DNA from: Martelella lutilitoris
GTDB lineage: Bacteria > Pseudomonadota > Alphaproteobacteria > Rhizobiales > Rhizobiaceae
Assembly: GCF_016598595.1 (NCBI RefSeq)
Contig: NZ_CP066788.1
Location: forward strand, 182,198 to 246,197
Length of the DNA stretch: 64,000 nucleotides
Direction of reading: 5' to 3'
Positions 1 through 9,197 of this stretch are shown here, piece after piece. The position numbers and the translations under genes were made by a program. Under the pieces are notes generated by a model. It did no database searches, was not told the origin of the DNA, and was given only the letters and a program-made list of their open reading frames with translations. Position 1 is the first letter of the stretch. Every line of letters begins with the position of its first letter.

Positions 1-563
1 ACAGCGACGACCGCACGCCGATCGCCAACGAGGCGCAGGGCGTGAGCGCCGAGCACGGCATCAAGGGCATTTACGGCGCCCTGATCGCCTGCTTCGACCG
101 CAGTTCGATGGATGATTTCATGACCGTCGCCCTGCCTTTGACCAAAGAAGCGGACACGGATGAAGGCACGGTCTACCGCGTGCCCGATGCGAATGGCATC
201 ATCCAGCGCGTCGAGGTCATCACCGATCGGGAAAGTCCGCAGGGCACCTGGACGCTGTCGGGCGGCACGATCCATCATCTGGCGCTGAACACCGGCGATG
301 AGGAAAACCAGCTGAAATTGCGCGCCCATATCGAGGGTCTCGGCTTCACCGACATCTCCGAGCAGAAGGACCGCAACTACTTCAAGTCCTGCTATGTCCG
401 TTCGCCCGGCGGGGCGCTGTTCGAACTGGCCTGGACGACGCCGCAGGGCTGGGCCCGCGACGAACCTCCCGGCCAGATCGGCAAGACGCTTGTGTTCCCG
501 CCATGGTTCAAGGACCGCGAGGATGAGCTGCGCGCCGGGCTTGAAGAGGCCGAGTTCGTTTGA
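1..563 (+). CDS. VOC-family ring-cleavage-type dioxygenase, 3' part (MhqO/MhqE-like)
   Basis: The reading frame is open to the left edge of the window, so this is the C-terminal part of a longer protein; the in-frame GTG at 42 is probably internal. The visible part holds the second vicinal-oxygen-chelate module: a segment starting AEHGIKGIYGAL, the metal-binding-type stretch GTIHHLALNT, the conserved RNYFKSCYVRSPGGALFELA block and the C-terminal LVFPPWF motif. These are typical of the 310-320 residue two-module extradiol-dioxygenase-like proteins annotated MhqO/MhqA in other bacteria, which are linked to quinone and hydroquinone resistance. The stop overlaps the next gene's ATG by one base, so the two are translationally coupled. 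The dioxygenase-esterase pairing is the usual neighbourhood. The substrate is unknown. Confidence 0.85.
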   Translation, partial: SDDRTPIANEAQGVSAEHGIKGIYGALIACFDRSSMDDFMTVALPLTKEADTDEGTVYRVPDANGIIQRVEVITDRESPQGTWTLSGGTIHHLALNTGDEENQLKLRAHIEGLGFTDISEQKDRNYFKSCYVRSPGGALFELAWTTPQGWARDEPPGQIGKTLVFPPWFKDREDELRAGLEEAEFV

Positions 564-1213
564 TGGCTTCGGGTGCGCTTCATCTGCCGGCGGAAAAACA
601 GGCCAGGGCGATCTGTGTGTTTGTGCATGGCCGGGGGCAATCGCCCGAGGAAATGCAGGCACATGTCCTGGACCGCCTTGAAGCGCCGGAGGTCGCCTTC
701 GTGCTGCCGCGGGCCGAAGCAGGCTCGTGGTATGAAGCGAGGGCGATCGATCCCCTGACAGACGGGACGCGGTCTGCGCTTGCGGCCGCTCTGGAGCAGC
801 TTGCCGCCGATGTGGCGGGCGCGCGCGCTGCGTTCGGCGCGCTGCCCTTGCTGCTCGCCGGGTTTTCGCAAGGGGCCTGTCTTGTTCTGGAATATGTCTT
901 TGCGGGGCTAGCCGCCCCGCAGGCGCTCGCGGCCTTCACCGGTTGCCGCGTGGGCGCGGAGACGGATGAGCGGCCCCGGCGGCTGGCGCCGGATCTGCCG
1001 GTCTACCTGACGGGCTCGGACGCCGATCCGTGGATTCCCGTCAAAGCCTTTGCCGAAGCCGCCAGGGAGATCGGCGCGGGCAAAGGCCGGCTGCGCGCGG
1101 ACGTCTTCCCCGGTCGCGGCCATGAAGTATCGGATGCGGAAGTGGCCATGCTGCAAAGCCTGTTGCAGGATCTTGCTGCGGGAGCGCCCCTTGGCATGGG
1201 GGCGGCGCGCTAG
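563..1213 (+). CDS. Alpha/beta hydrolase, phospholipase/carboxylesterase family (MhqD-like)
   Basis: This is a cytoplasmic serine esterase of about 216 residues. The ATG at 563 overlaps the upstream TGA in a TGATG arrangement and is preferred to the TTG at 560. The nucleophile elbow is GFSQGA (Ser about 102). The acid is probably an Asp in GSDADPW (about 153-155) and the catalytic His is in GRGHEVS (about 187), completing the triad. The N-terminal FVHGRGQSPEEM block supplies the oxyanion region. Length and motifs fit the phospholipase/carboxylesterase (LYPLA-like) family. Next to a VOC dioxygenase it resembles the mhqO-mhqD pairs of quinone-stress operons. The stop codon TAG is also the first base triplet of an intergenic mosaic repeat. 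Confidence 0.88.
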   Translation: MASGALHLPAEKQARAICVFVHGRGQSPEEMQAHVLDRLEAPEVAFVLPRAEAGSWYEARAIDPLTDGTRSALAAALEQLAADVAGARAAFGALPLLLAGFSQGACLVLEYVFAGLAAPQALAAFTGCRVGAETDERPRRLAPDLPVYLTGSDADPWIPVKAFAEAAREIGAGKGRLRADVFPGRGHEVSDAEVAMLQSLLQDLAAGAPLGMGAAR

Positions 1214-1314
1214 CGCATCGGCCCAAAAATCGGAATCGATTTTCGGAAAGCACGATGCGTAGATTCAATAGGTTAGAGCGTCCTTTGTGCGTCCGAATGG
1301 ACGCACGGCGCTCT
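1211..1314. repeat. RIME-like Rhizobiales intergenic mosaic repeat, copy 1
   Basis: The element begins in the stop codon of the esterase and carries two hairpins. The first pairs AAAATCG (1226-1232) with CGATTTT (1237-1243). The second pairs GTGCGTCC (1287-1294) with GGACGCAC (1299-1306) around a GAAT loop, enclosed by AGAGCG and CGCTCT. Its first 70 or so bases recur at 14692-14775. The sequence resembles the rhizobial intergenic mosaic elements (RIME) that I know from Rhizobium-like genomes. It may act as a bidirectional terminator or mRNA end. Confidence 0.8.
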
Positions 1315-1413
1315 GGTTGCATATTTTCCCGAGCCGCCGTTGCGGAGGCGTTCGCGATGCGGATGGTGACCGGCGGGCAGAGGGATCGGACGGAACACAA
1401 AGGGAGAGGAAAA

Positions 1414-2688
1414 ATGATCAACAGACGAAAGTTTCTGCGCTCCACGGCGGCCACCGGGCTGATGCTTGCCGCGCCCGGGCTCGCGGCGCCCGCGATCGCC
1501 CAGGGCCGGAAGATCAAGCTCGGCTATGTCTCGCCGCAGACCGGCCCGCTTGCCGGCTTTGCCGAGAGCGATAATTATAATATCGAGGCCTTTCTCGCTT
1601 CGTCGGTCGGCAAGAACTTCGAGGTTATTGTCAAGGACAGCCAGTCCAATCCCAACCGCGCCGCCGATGTCGCAAAGGAGCTGATCCTGAGCGACGAGGT
1701 CAATCTGATGCTTGTCGCCTCGACGCCTGAAACGACCAATCCCGTTTCAGGCGTGTGCGAATCCGAGGGCATTCCGGTGCTTTCGACCGTGGCGCCCTGG
1801 CAGCCCTGGTTTATCGGCCAGCAGGCCAATCCGCGTGATCCCTCAAGCTGGCAGCCTTTCGAGTTCGCGTTCCATTATTTCTGGGGCATGGAAGATATCA
1901 TCGCGGTCTACACCGCCATGTGGGATCAGCTCCAGACCGACAAGTCCGTCGGCGGCCTGTTTCCCAACGATGCCGACGGCAATGCCTGGGGCGATCCCGA
2001 AACCGGCCTGAAGCCGGGCCTTGCCGAACGCGGCTATGCACTGACCAATCCCGGCAGCTTCCAGAACCTCTCAGACGATTTCTCGGCCCAGATCAACGCC
2101 TTCAAGGCGGCGAACACCGATATCATCACCGGCGTTCTCATTCCGCCGGATTTCACCACCTTCTGGAACCAGTTGCGCCAGCAGGGCATGCAGCCGAAGG
2201 CCGTCACGGTCGCCAAGGCGCTTCTGTTCCCGCAATCGGTGGAGGCGCTCGGCGAGGCGGGCAACAACCTGTCGTCGGAAGTGTGGTGGACGCCGAACCA
2301 TCCCTTCTCGTCTTCCGTGACCGGGCAAAGCTCGGCCGAGCTTGCTGCGGATTTCACCGCCAAGACCGGCCGTCCGTGGACCCAGCCGATCGGCTTTGTG
2401 CACTCGCTGTTCGAGGTCGCCGCCGATGTGATGGGCCGGGCCGAGGACCCCACCGACGGAGAGCTTGTCGCCGAGGCGATCGCCGCGACCGACATGGAAT
2501 GCGTCGTCGGCCCGATCGCCTGGAACGGCAAGGGCGTGCCGCCGTTTGCGGCGAAAAACGTCTGCAAGACGCCGCTCACCGGCGGCCAGTGGCGGATCAA
2601 GGATGACGGCGGCTATGACCTGGTGATCGTCGAAAACGGCGCGGCGCCGGAAATTCCGACCGGCGGCAAGATGGAAGCGCTCAGCTAG
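1414..2688 (+). CDS. Periplasmic substrate-binding protein, branched-chain amino acid type (Peripla_BP_6)
   Basis: This is an ABC-importer binding protein of 424 residues from the ATG at 1414, which follows a GGGAGAGG ribosome binding site; longer in-frame readings upstream run into the repeat and are rejected. The N-terminus MINRRKFLRSTAATG followed by a hydrophobic stretch and APAIAQG is a Tat-type signal peptide (residues about 1-30). The mature protein starts with KIKLGYVSPQTGPLAGF, the typical first strand and ligand loop of LivJ-like proteins, and contains the conserved SQSNPNRAADVAKELI segment. No permease or ATPase genes lie nearby, so it is an orphan that must work with a transporter encoded elsewhere, or act as a receptor subunit. 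The ligand cannot be deduced from the sequence. Confidence 0.88.
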   Translation: MINRRKFLRSTAATGLMLAAPGLAAPAIAQGRKIKLGYVSPQTGPLAGFAESDNYNIEAFLASSVGKNFEVIVKDSQSNPNRAADVAKELILSDEVNLMLVASTPETTNPVSGVCESEGIPVLSTVAPWQPWFIGQQANPRDPSSWQPFEFAFHYFWGMEDIIAVYTAMWDQLQTDKSVGGLFPNDADGNAWGDPETGLKPGLAERGYALTNPGSFQNLSDDFSAQINAFKAANTDIITGVLIPPDFTTFWNQLRQQGMQPKAVTVAKALLFPQSVEALGEAGNNLSSEVWWTPNHPFSSSVTGQSSAELAADFTAKTGRPWTQPIGFVHSLFEVAADVMGRAEDPTDGELVAEAIAATDMECVVGPIAWNGKGVPPFAAKNVCKTPLTGGQWRIKDDGGYDLVIVENGAAPEIPTGGKMEALS

Positions 2689-2978
2689 CGCGTCTTTCGG
2701 CCGGATACCCCTTTGTCTTCCGCCCGGATGACAAGGCGGAGGTCTGGGGCGGGTCTGGGTCTCGATGAAACGCGGACCCGCTCCACATTCATCCAATCGA
2801 TCGGTGCCCGCGCGCGCCGAAGGCAATGTTGCCGCCTTTTGTCAAAAAAAACTGGCCTGCGCAATCCGATCGGTTCAGACTGGCATTGGCGGGCTCGCCT
2901 TGAACCAACGGGATCGGGTCCTTGATGTCTGCATCGACGCAAGGGCCGTGGGCATCGACGCTGCCTGGAGTGATGAGC
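2689..2978. other. Intergenic region without a recognised gene
   Basis: The stretch between the binding protein and the GMC oxidoreductase has short readings in several frames, none with recognisable protein features. A GGAG at 2967-2970 serves the downstream start at 2979. I see no convincing terminator or operator. Confidence 0.5.
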
Positions 2979-4595
2979 ATGGTTGAAACAGAGACCGTCG
3001 ACGACGGCGAATTCGATTATATCGTCGTCGGAGCGGGATCTGCCGGCTGCGTGCTGGCCAATCGGCTCAGCGCCAATTCGGCAAACCGCGTGCTGCTGCT
3101 TGAGGCGGGCGGGCACGACAACCACCACTGGGTCCACATCCCGGTCGGTTATCTCTATGCCATGGGCAATCCACGGCTCGACTGGTGCTATCGCACGGCG
3201 CCGGAGCCGGGGCTGAACGGCCGCGCGCTTGCCTATCCGCGCGGCAAGGTGCTGGGCGGCTGTTCCTCGATCAACGGCATGATCTACATGCGCGGACAGG
3301 CGGCGGATTACGACCAGTGGCGGCAGGCGGGCTGCACCGGCTGGGGCTGGGACGATGTGCTGCCGCTGTTTCGCAAGTCCGAAAATCACTTTGGCCCGGC
3401 AAGCGCCGTCCACGGCAAGGGCGGCGAGTTGGACGTCTGCGAACAGCGCCTGCACTGGCCCGTGCTCGATGCCCTTGCTGCAGCGGCCGAGGAAATCGGC
3501 ATTCCCGCCACCGACGATTTCAATGACGGCGACAATGAGGGCGTCGGCTACTTTCCGGTCAACCAGCGCGGCGGCCTGCGCTGGAACGCCCGCAAGGCCT
3601 TCCTGAACCCCGCCCGGTCGCGATCCAATCTGCGCATCGAGACGAAGGCCCATGTCGCGCGCATCGCACTGTCGCAGGGGCGCGCGGAGGCGGTGATCTA
3701 CCGCCAGAACGGCCGGACCAGACGGGCCGCCTGCCGGGGCGAGATCGTGCTTGCCGCGGGCGCGGTGAACACGCCGCAGCTTCTGGAGCTTTCCGGCATC
3801 GGCGATGGTGGCCTGCTGCAGTCCCTCGGTCTTCCCGTGGCGCTCGATATTCCCGCCGTGGGCGAGAACCTCCAGGACCACCTCCAGATCCGCACCGTGT
3901 TCCGCATCACCGGTGCGCTCACATTGAACGACCGGCTCGCAACGCTGGCAGGCAAGGCCGGCATCGCGCTCGAATATGCCTTGCGCCGCACCGGGCCGAT
4001 GTCGATGGCGCCGAGCCAGCTTGGCATCTTCACCCGGTCTTCGCCCGAGCATGAGCGGGCCAATCTCGAATACCATATCCAGCCGCTTTCGCTGGAAGCC
4101 TTCGGCCAGCCGCTCGACAGGGAGCCGGGTGTGACGGTTTCCGTCTGCAACCTGCGCCCGGAAAGTCGCGGTACGATCCATATCACCGCCCCGACGCCCG
4201 ACGCGCCGCCCGACATCCGCCCCTTGTATCTCTCGGCGCGCGCCGACCAGATCGTCGCCGTCGACAGTCTCCGCCACGCCCGACGCCTGATGGCCGCCGC
4301 CGGTCTGGTGGGGCTCAACCCGCGCGAGATCAAGCCCGGCCCGGATGTGCAATCGGACGAGGATCTTCTGAAGGCCGCCGGCGCTCTTGGCACCACGATA
4401 TTCCACCCGGTCGGCACGGCCCGCATGGGCGGCGACCCCGCAAGCGTGGTCGACCCGGAACTCAGACTGCGCGGCCTCGCCAATCTGCGCATCGCGGATG
4501 CCTCGATCATGCCCACCATCCCCTCCGGAAACACGCATGCGCCGGTGACGATGATCGCGGAAAAGGCCGCGGAGATGATGCTGGCGGCCCGATAG
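2979..4595 (+). CDS. GMC-family FAD oxidoreductase (choline dehydrogenase-like)
   Basis: This is a flavin-dependent alcohol or sugar dehydrogenase of 538 residues. The start chosen is the ATG at 2979, 8 bases after GGAG; an ATG at 2973 is too close to that site and one at 2925 lacks a site. DYIVVGAGSAGCVLA (about 13-27) is the FAD Rossmann loop and LEAGG (41-45) follows. GKVLGGCSSINGMIYMRGQ (about 89-107) is the first GMC signature. The C-terminal catalytic pair is His in HPVGTARMG (about 476) and His in NTHAPVTMIAEKA (about 520). Length matches the choline and polyethylene-glycol dehydrogenase branch. The donor substrate is unknown. Its proximity to the orphan binding protein suggests, but does not show, a common pathway. 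Confidence 0.92.
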   Translation: MVETETVDDGEFDYIVVGAGSAGCVLANRLSANSANRVLLLEAGGHDNHHWVHIPVGYLYAMGNPRLDWCYRTAPEPGLNGRALAYPRGKVLGGCSSINGMIYMRGQAADYDQWRQAGCTGWGWDDVLPLFRKSENHFGPASAVHGKGGELDVCEQRLHWPVLDALAAAAEEIGIPATDDFNDGDNEGVGYFPVNQRGGLRWNARKAFLNPARSRSNLRIETKAHVARIALSQGRAEAVIYRQNGRTRRAACRGEIVLAAGAVNTPQLLELSGIGDGGLLQSLGLPVALDIPAVGENLQDHLQIRTVFRITGALTLNDRLATLAGKAGIALEYALRRTGPMSMAPSQLGIFTRSSPEHERANLEYHIQPLSLEAFGQPLDREPGVTVSVCNLRPESRGTIHITAPTPDAPPDIRPLYLSARADQIVAVDSLRHARRLMAAAGLVGLNPREIKPGPDVQSDEDLLKAAGALGTTIFHPVGTARMGGDPASVVDPELRLRGLANLRIADASIMPTIPSGNTHAPVTMIAEKAAEMMLAAR

Positions 4596-4776
4596 GAATC
4601 GCCCGGCACAAGATGTTTTTCCTATAAACGCGGGCTTCAGCGTGTCGCATGCTGGCCCTGTCATGGGCCATGCGCGGCGAACGGGAGACTGACATCTGCT
4701 CCACCGCCAAAGCGGGCATCGGCAAATATCTTCCCGGAAAGTTGATCTTTTCGGCGGATCGTCGCCGATCGCGCCT

Positions 4777-5286
4777 TCATGCTTCCGGCGGCGGGCCGAA
4801 ACGGTTCGGCTTGCCGCCGCCCGCGCGAGCCAGGAGCACGATGAGATAGATCGCGGAGCCGGCCCCTGAGAGCGCCGCGACGCTGACCACGGCGATGATC
4901 TGCGGACCGGTATTGCCAAAGGTCGCGACCTCTTCGAGCGGTTTGGAGAGGCCAAGGAGCAACGCGAAGCTGATGAGGGTGATGGCAAGCGGCAGCCCGG
5001 CAGGCAACAGGATCCACCATCCCCGCCGGTTCACGTCATGCAGGCGGCGGACGCCGGCCGAAAGCAGGGGAAGCAGCGTGACGATGATGAAGAATACCGT
5101 AACCGGATGACGATCCTGAAGCCCACGTTCCGGATCGGCCGGAAACAGAAGATCGTCGGCCATGCCGGCACTCAGCTGGCCAATCACAAGCGCCAGCACG
5201 AACCACCAGTATTCCGCCCGCGAGGCCCGCCCGCCGAAGCGGGCGAATTTCCTCAAGGAGGTCAGGATCGCCCGATGCGGACTCAT
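4777..5286 (-). CDS. DUF805 family inner-membrane protein
   Basis: The 169-residue protein has the DUF805 hallmarks: FGGRASRAEYWWFVLA near residue 18, and the conserved SAGVRRLHDVNRRGWWILL block near residue 76, with about four hydrophobic membrane segments. The C-terminal tail GGGKPNRFGPPPEA is the proline-rich end commonly seen in the family, whose function is unknown. It is the last gene of a minus-strand operon. Its ATG overlaps the stop of the MORN-repeat gene by four bases, so expression is probably coupled. Confidence 0.9.
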   Translation of the reverse strand: MSPHRAILTSLRKFARFGGRASRAEYWWFVLALVIGQLSAGMADDLLFPADPERGLQDRHPVTVFFIIVTLLPLLSAGVRRLHDVNRRGWWILLPAGLPLAITLISFALLLGLSKPLEEVATFGNTGPQIIAVVSVAALSGAGSAIYLIVLLARAGGGKPNRFGPPPEA

Positions 5287-6965
5287 GGCGCATTCCGGGC
5301 GGGGGTCGCGTCTCCCTGCAGCCGGCCGTCACGCCAGAGCTGATGGGAGACGGGACCCTCGGCGTCGTAATAGGTGGTGGTGCCGTCGCGCTTGTCGTGT
5401 TTCCACATCTGCACTTCCTCAAGCGCGCCGTTTTCCGCCAGGATGTAGCGCGGCCCGTCCTTCATACCGTTGCTGAAGCTTGTGACCGCGATGCGGTAGC
5501 CGTTGCCGTCAAAGGTCGTCCAGCGGCCTTCCTGGATACCGTAGTCGTAGCGGCCCTGTCGCGTCTCATCGCGGTAGGGCACCTGTTCCAGCCATTCGCC
5601 GTGCTTTTCGCCGTCGACATAGCGGCCGCCGGCAATCATCCGGTCGCCGTCCAGCTCCTTGTAGGGGCCGTCCAATACGCCCGCGTCATAGGTGGCGAGC
5701 CGTTTGAGCTCGCCGTTCATCCTGTATGTGCGCTGCGCGCCGGTCAGCTTGCCGTCATCGTCATAGGTCTCGTGGATGACGTCGCTGGAGTGTTCCGTCC
5801 GGCGCCAGTCGCCGACGCGCTTGCCGTGGTCGTAATAGCCCCGGTCCCACTCCCGACCGCGCCAGGCGCGGGTGTAAAGACCGTCCTCCTTGCCGTCGAC
5901 ATAGTGGACGCGGGTGGTGATCTGGTCGATTTCGGTGGTCGAGACGAACAGGCCGCGATATTCGCCGTCAACCAGTTCGGTGCGGTCGAGAAGCTTATCG
6001 TTGAGATACTTCGTGAACAGGAGATAGCCGTCGGCCTTGATCTCGGTTTCGGTGAAATTGCCGTAATGCTCGACGGTTTTTTGCCCTTCGCCGCGGCCTT
6101 CGATCTGCACCGGTTCCTGGAGCCAGATCAGCGCTCCGTCCTTCCATTTCCGGTTTCTCAGTTCGCTTCCATCTTCGGCATAGTCGGTCTGGGCGACCAG
6201 TTCGCCGGATTCCGACCAGCGTTTTGCGCTGCCGGTCGGTTTGCCCATATCATAATGCTGCTCGGCCCGGCGCGCGCCCGAGGGCCAGTATTCGGTGACG
6301 ACCCCATCGGCCGCGCCATCGACATAACGGCCTTCCTCGATGAGGTTTCCGTCCTCGTCATAATCCTTGTAGGGCCCGTCGCGTCGGCTAATCGACCAGT
6401 GGATTTCGGCGGCAAGCTTTCCGTTTTCGTGGTATTTGCGTTCCACGCCGTCGATATGGCCGTCGACATGATTGTTTTCGGCCGAAAGCGTGCCGTCCTC
6501 ATAATAGAGGCGCCACGGACCGTTTAGCACGTCATCCTTCCAGGTGGTTTCGCGCTGGGTCTTGCCATCCGCCCAGTACCGGACCTCCGTGCCGTTTTTC
6601 TTTCCATCCTCATAAGGCGTGCGGCCCACGACATTCTCGTCCTCGTCGAAGGTCACCATCTCGCCGTCGCGACGGCCGGCCTCGTTGAGCGGAACGCGGG
6701 TCTTGAGGTAGCCCGAGCCGGGATAGAAGGTCTCGATCTTTCCGACCTTGCGGCCTTCATCCAGCGTCGGGGCGGTGTTCCAGACGCGGGCGTAACGGTC
6801 ATCGTCTTCGTCGTAGATATCGATGATATAGACGCCGTCCTTTGCCTTTTGCGGCGGCGTGTAGCTGTAGGCGCCGTCCGGGGCTGGTGCCAGGTTTTCA
6901 TCGACATTGGCGGCATGGGCGGCGCTTGCGGAAAGCGCGAGCAGAAGGGCGAGAGCGGTTTTCAT
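5283..6965 (-). CDS. Secreted MORN-variant (YwqK-like) repeat protein
   Basis: The 560-residue protein has a clear Sec signal peptide (MKTALALLLALSASAAHA) and then a tandem series of 20-25 residue units of the type DGPYKDYDEDGNLIEEGRYV, NGTEVRYWADGKTQRETTW and DGVVTEYWPSGARRAEQHY. This is the MORN_2/YwqK-antitoxin-like repeat, forming beta-hairpin solenoids. Such proteins are often auto-annotated as toxin-antitoxin YwqK antitoxins, but the signal peptide and about 15-20 units argue for an envelope protein, perhaps a binding scaffold. It overlaps its two neighbours by four bases each and is coupled to both. No catalytic motif is seen. Confidence 0.82.
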   Translation of the reverse strand: MKTALALLLALSASAAHAANVDENLAPAPDGAYSYTPPQKAKDGVYIIDIYDEDDDRYARVWNTAPTLDEGRKVGKIETFYPGSGYLKTRVPLNEAGRRDGEMVTFDEDENVVGRTPYEDGKKNGTEVRYWADGKTQRETTWKDDVLNGPWRLYYEDGTLSAENNHVDGHIDGVERKYHENGKLAAEIHWSISRRDGPYKDYDEDGNLIEEGRYVDGAADGVVTEYWPSGARRAEQHYDMGKPTGSAKRWSESGELVAQTDYAEDGSELRNRKWKDGALIWLQEPVQIEGRGEGQKTVEHYGNFTETEIKADGYLLFTKYLNDKLLDRTELVDGEYRGLFVSTTEIDQITTRVHYVDGKEDGLYTRAWRGREWDRGYYDHGKRVGDWRRTEHSSDVIHETYDDDGKLTGAQRTYRMNGELKRLATYDAGVLDGPYKELDGDRMIAGGRYVDGEKHGEWLEQVPYRDETRQGRYDYGIQEGRWTTFDGNGYRIAVTSFSNGMKDGPRYILAENGALEEVQMWKHDKRDGTTTYYDAEGPVSHQLWRDGRLQGDATPARNAP

Positions 6966-9109
6966 CGGGCGTCCTCCCTCGGTTCGGGCAGATCGGGAAA
7001 GCGGATCTCGAAGCGTCGTGTCACCGGGGCGGAACCGGTATCCGCTTCAAGGATGCGTTCGGGCCGGCCGGCGGCGCGGATGTTCCCGTCATCGAACAGC
7101 GCTGCGGCGAGCGTATCGTCTGGGGAAAGGGGCGTGCCATCCGGCGTGACCAGCGCCAGCGCCGTGCCCTCGGCATCGACCAGCCGGAAACGCGCGTTGA
7201 ATGCGCCAATCGTCATGGCGCTGTCCGCGCCGAGGGTTTCCGGATCGATCAGCCATGGCCGCGCGGGATCGAGCGCTTCGCTCGCCTCACGCCAGGCGAC
7301 GGCGGTCTCGCAATCGATGACGACCGTGATCGGTTCATGCCCATAGAAATGGGTGCGGATGCCGTCATCGGTCTGAAGCTGCAGCGTCGTCGTGCCGGTC
7401 CCTTCGTCCGCCTGCGTTTCGAAGACCAGGGCGTGACCGGCAAGCGATACGGGCTCATCCAGCCCCGCCGCGCAGTGCTTCGCCTGCGTCGTCGCCAGCC
7501 TGAACCGCAGCGCGGCGAGATCGAGGCCTTCGGGCGTGAGCGCATCGAGCGCCGGCGGCGCGCCAGCCGGATAAAGCGCCCGCATCTCGGGTTCGGTGTC
7601 GGGATCGATGCGTTTGCCGCGTTCGGTACGGAAGGTGACCGCGCGGGTCGCGGCCGGCGTTTCGGCATAGCGTTCGACGCGGATGTCGATCTTTTCCGGC
7701 ACGGTTTCAGCCTTGAGCGCCACCCTGAGGGCGCTGTAATCCGGCAGCGCCAGTCGTCTCGCCTGGCTTTCGGCCGGCGTCAGCCAGTCCGAGCCGCTGT
7801 CGGCGGCATAGATCTGGCCCTTGACGTCGCTTCCTTCCGGGAAGGAAAGGCCGAAGAAATCCCAGGTTTTGCCGGAGAGCAGCAATTCATAGCCGTCATC
7901 GGTTGGCCGGAACTCGGCCGAGGCACCGTTGCGGCTTACGCTGGCCTTCCCGTCCGCATCCGGTCGCAGCGTGAGCGTGAAAGGTTCCGACGGATACCAG
8001 TCGACATCGGCGGTGAGCGCCGTCGCCCGCTCCAGATCGTCGCGGACATCGCCGATGCCGACCGGGCGCGCCCGCGAGACCGTCCGAAACCCGCCATCGC
8101 CCGGAACAGTCACGGGCAAGGTGGCGATGAACTGCGTCGGCAACTCGGTTTCGTGGTCGAAGAGATGAAAATCATGAAGCGCGAAACGGCCGATATTGCT
8201 GCCCGCCGCGGGATCATGGGCGAAGCTTAGCGTGTAGGTCTTGCCATGCCTGTCTGCCTCTCCCGGTTCGCCGGGAAACACCATGTCGGGCTCGGGCGGC
8301 ATGACGATGGTTGAAAACGGAAAGGTCGGCATGTCATGCCATTCAGGCTCGCCCCGGAATGCGTGGGTGTAGAGCGGGAAGGGGCTCTCCGTATTCGCCA
8401 TCGCGATGGTCTGGCGCGAGAAACGCTCATCCTCCGCGCCGGGATTGATGCGCGTATCATAGGTCATCACCGAGCGTTCGACCCAGCCGCTCTCGCGCGC
8501 CAGCACCGAAACGCCGGACAGTCTCGTATCCGCCGACACACCCTCATAGCTGAGGAAAACCTCGTTTGGCGTCACCGCGCTGACCGTGATCTCCACATTG
8601 GCGACGCCCGACAGCGTGGTCGTGGTCGTCCAGCCTTTCTCGACTTCGATTTCGACCGGCAGGACCGGCTGGCCGAGCTGGTCGCGCATCTGGGCCAGCA
8701 TGGCTTCCGGCATCTCGGCATCGCCGCGCGGGGCGAAATCCTTGAGCCCGTGACTTTCCGGATCGATCGTGGCGGAAAAGCCCTCGCGCATCAGGTCGGC
8801 AAGATCGTCGGGCGCGTCGCCGAAGGCGGTGCTCGTCACCCGCGATCCCTCGTCATAGGCGAACCACAAAGGGAGGACATCCATGCTGATTTCGCCATCG
8901 TCGTCGCGGCCGGTGACCGCGAAGCGGGTCAGCGCCGAAACGAACTGGTTGTCGCGGAAACGCGAATCACTGAAGCCGGAAGCCATGGAAATTTCGAGGT
9001 GATAGGTCCGTTCGCTGCCGACAGCCGGGTCGAAAATGATGGTCTCGGCCTTTGCCACGCCGGGAATGGCGGCGACAAGCAGGGCGAACCAGAAACGTCG
9101 TTCGGTCAT
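6962..9109 (-). CDS. Large secreted protein of unknown function, first gene of the MORN operon
   Basis: I do not recognise a family for this 715-residue protein. It starts with a signal peptide (MTERRFWFALLVAAIPGVAKA) and then shows mixed beta-rich sequence without membrane segments, repeats or cysteine clusters, consistent with a periplasmic or outer-membrane-associated protein. It leads the coupled operon 9109 to 4777: the stop overlaps the ATG of the MORN-repeat protein by four bases. The conserved coupling suggests that the two secreted proteins act together. A dyad operator candidate lies upstream at 9198-9213, between this gene and the divergent DUF2207 gene. Confidence 0.7.
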   Translation of the reverse strand: MTERRFWFALLVAAIPGVAKAETIIFDPAVGSERTYHLEISMASGFSDSRFRDNQFVSALTRFAVTGRDDDGEISMDVLPLWFAYDEGSRVTSTAFGDAPDDLADLMREGFSATIDPESHGLKDFAPRGDAEMPEAMLAQMRDQLGQPVLPVEIEVEKGWTTTTTLSGVANVEITVSAVTPNEVFLSYEGVSADTRLSGVSVLARESGWVERSVMTYDTRINPGAEDERFSRQTIAMANTESPFPLYTHAFRGEPEWHDMPTFPFSTIVMPPEPDMVFPGEPGEADRHGKTYTLSFAHDPAAGSNIGRFALHDFHLFDHETELPTQFIATLPVTVPGDGGFRTVSRARPVGIGDVRDDLERATALTADVDWYPSEPFTLTLRPDADGKASVSRNGASAEFRPTDDGYELLLSGKTWDFFGLSFPEGSDVKGQIYAADSGSDWLTPAESQARRLALPDYSALRVALKAETVPEKIDIRVERYAETPAATRAVTFRTERGKRIDPDTEPEMRALYPAGAPPALDALTPEGLDLAALRFRLATTQAKHCAAGLDEPVSLAGHALVFETQADEGTGTTTLQLQTDDGIRTHFYGHEPITVVIDCETAVAWREASEALDPARPWLIDPETLGADSAMTIGAFNARFRLVDAEGTALALVTPDGTPLSPDDTLAAALFDDGNIRAAGRPERILEADTGSAPVTRRFEIRFPDLPEPREDAR

Positions 9110-9197
9110 GCTTTCTCCTTCGATGGCGCAGTCATGAAGGGGTGGGCTGAGAGAGGCAAGTAACTGTAAGTTGAGATTTACTTCCTGTCGGGAAAGA

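Noticed and set aside
392..871. Minus-strand open frames across the dioxygenase and esterase genes
   Set aside because: They are high-GC shadow frames without protein-like features, opposite two well-supported genes.
2685..4988. Long minus-strand frame of 767 codons opposite the GMC oxidoreductase
   Set aside because: Composition is the mirror of the real gene, Arg/His/Gly-rich with no domain; the plus-strand gene has complete FAD and GMC motifs.
5343..6527. 394-codon plus-strand frame opposite the MORN-repeat gene
   Set aside because: Val/Ala/Phe-rich shadow of a repeat-coding gene; the minus strand has a signal peptide and repeats.
5283..6965. Toxin-antitoxin assignment for the YwqK-like MORN protein
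   Set aside because: It has a signal peptide and many repeats and no toxin gene is adjacent.
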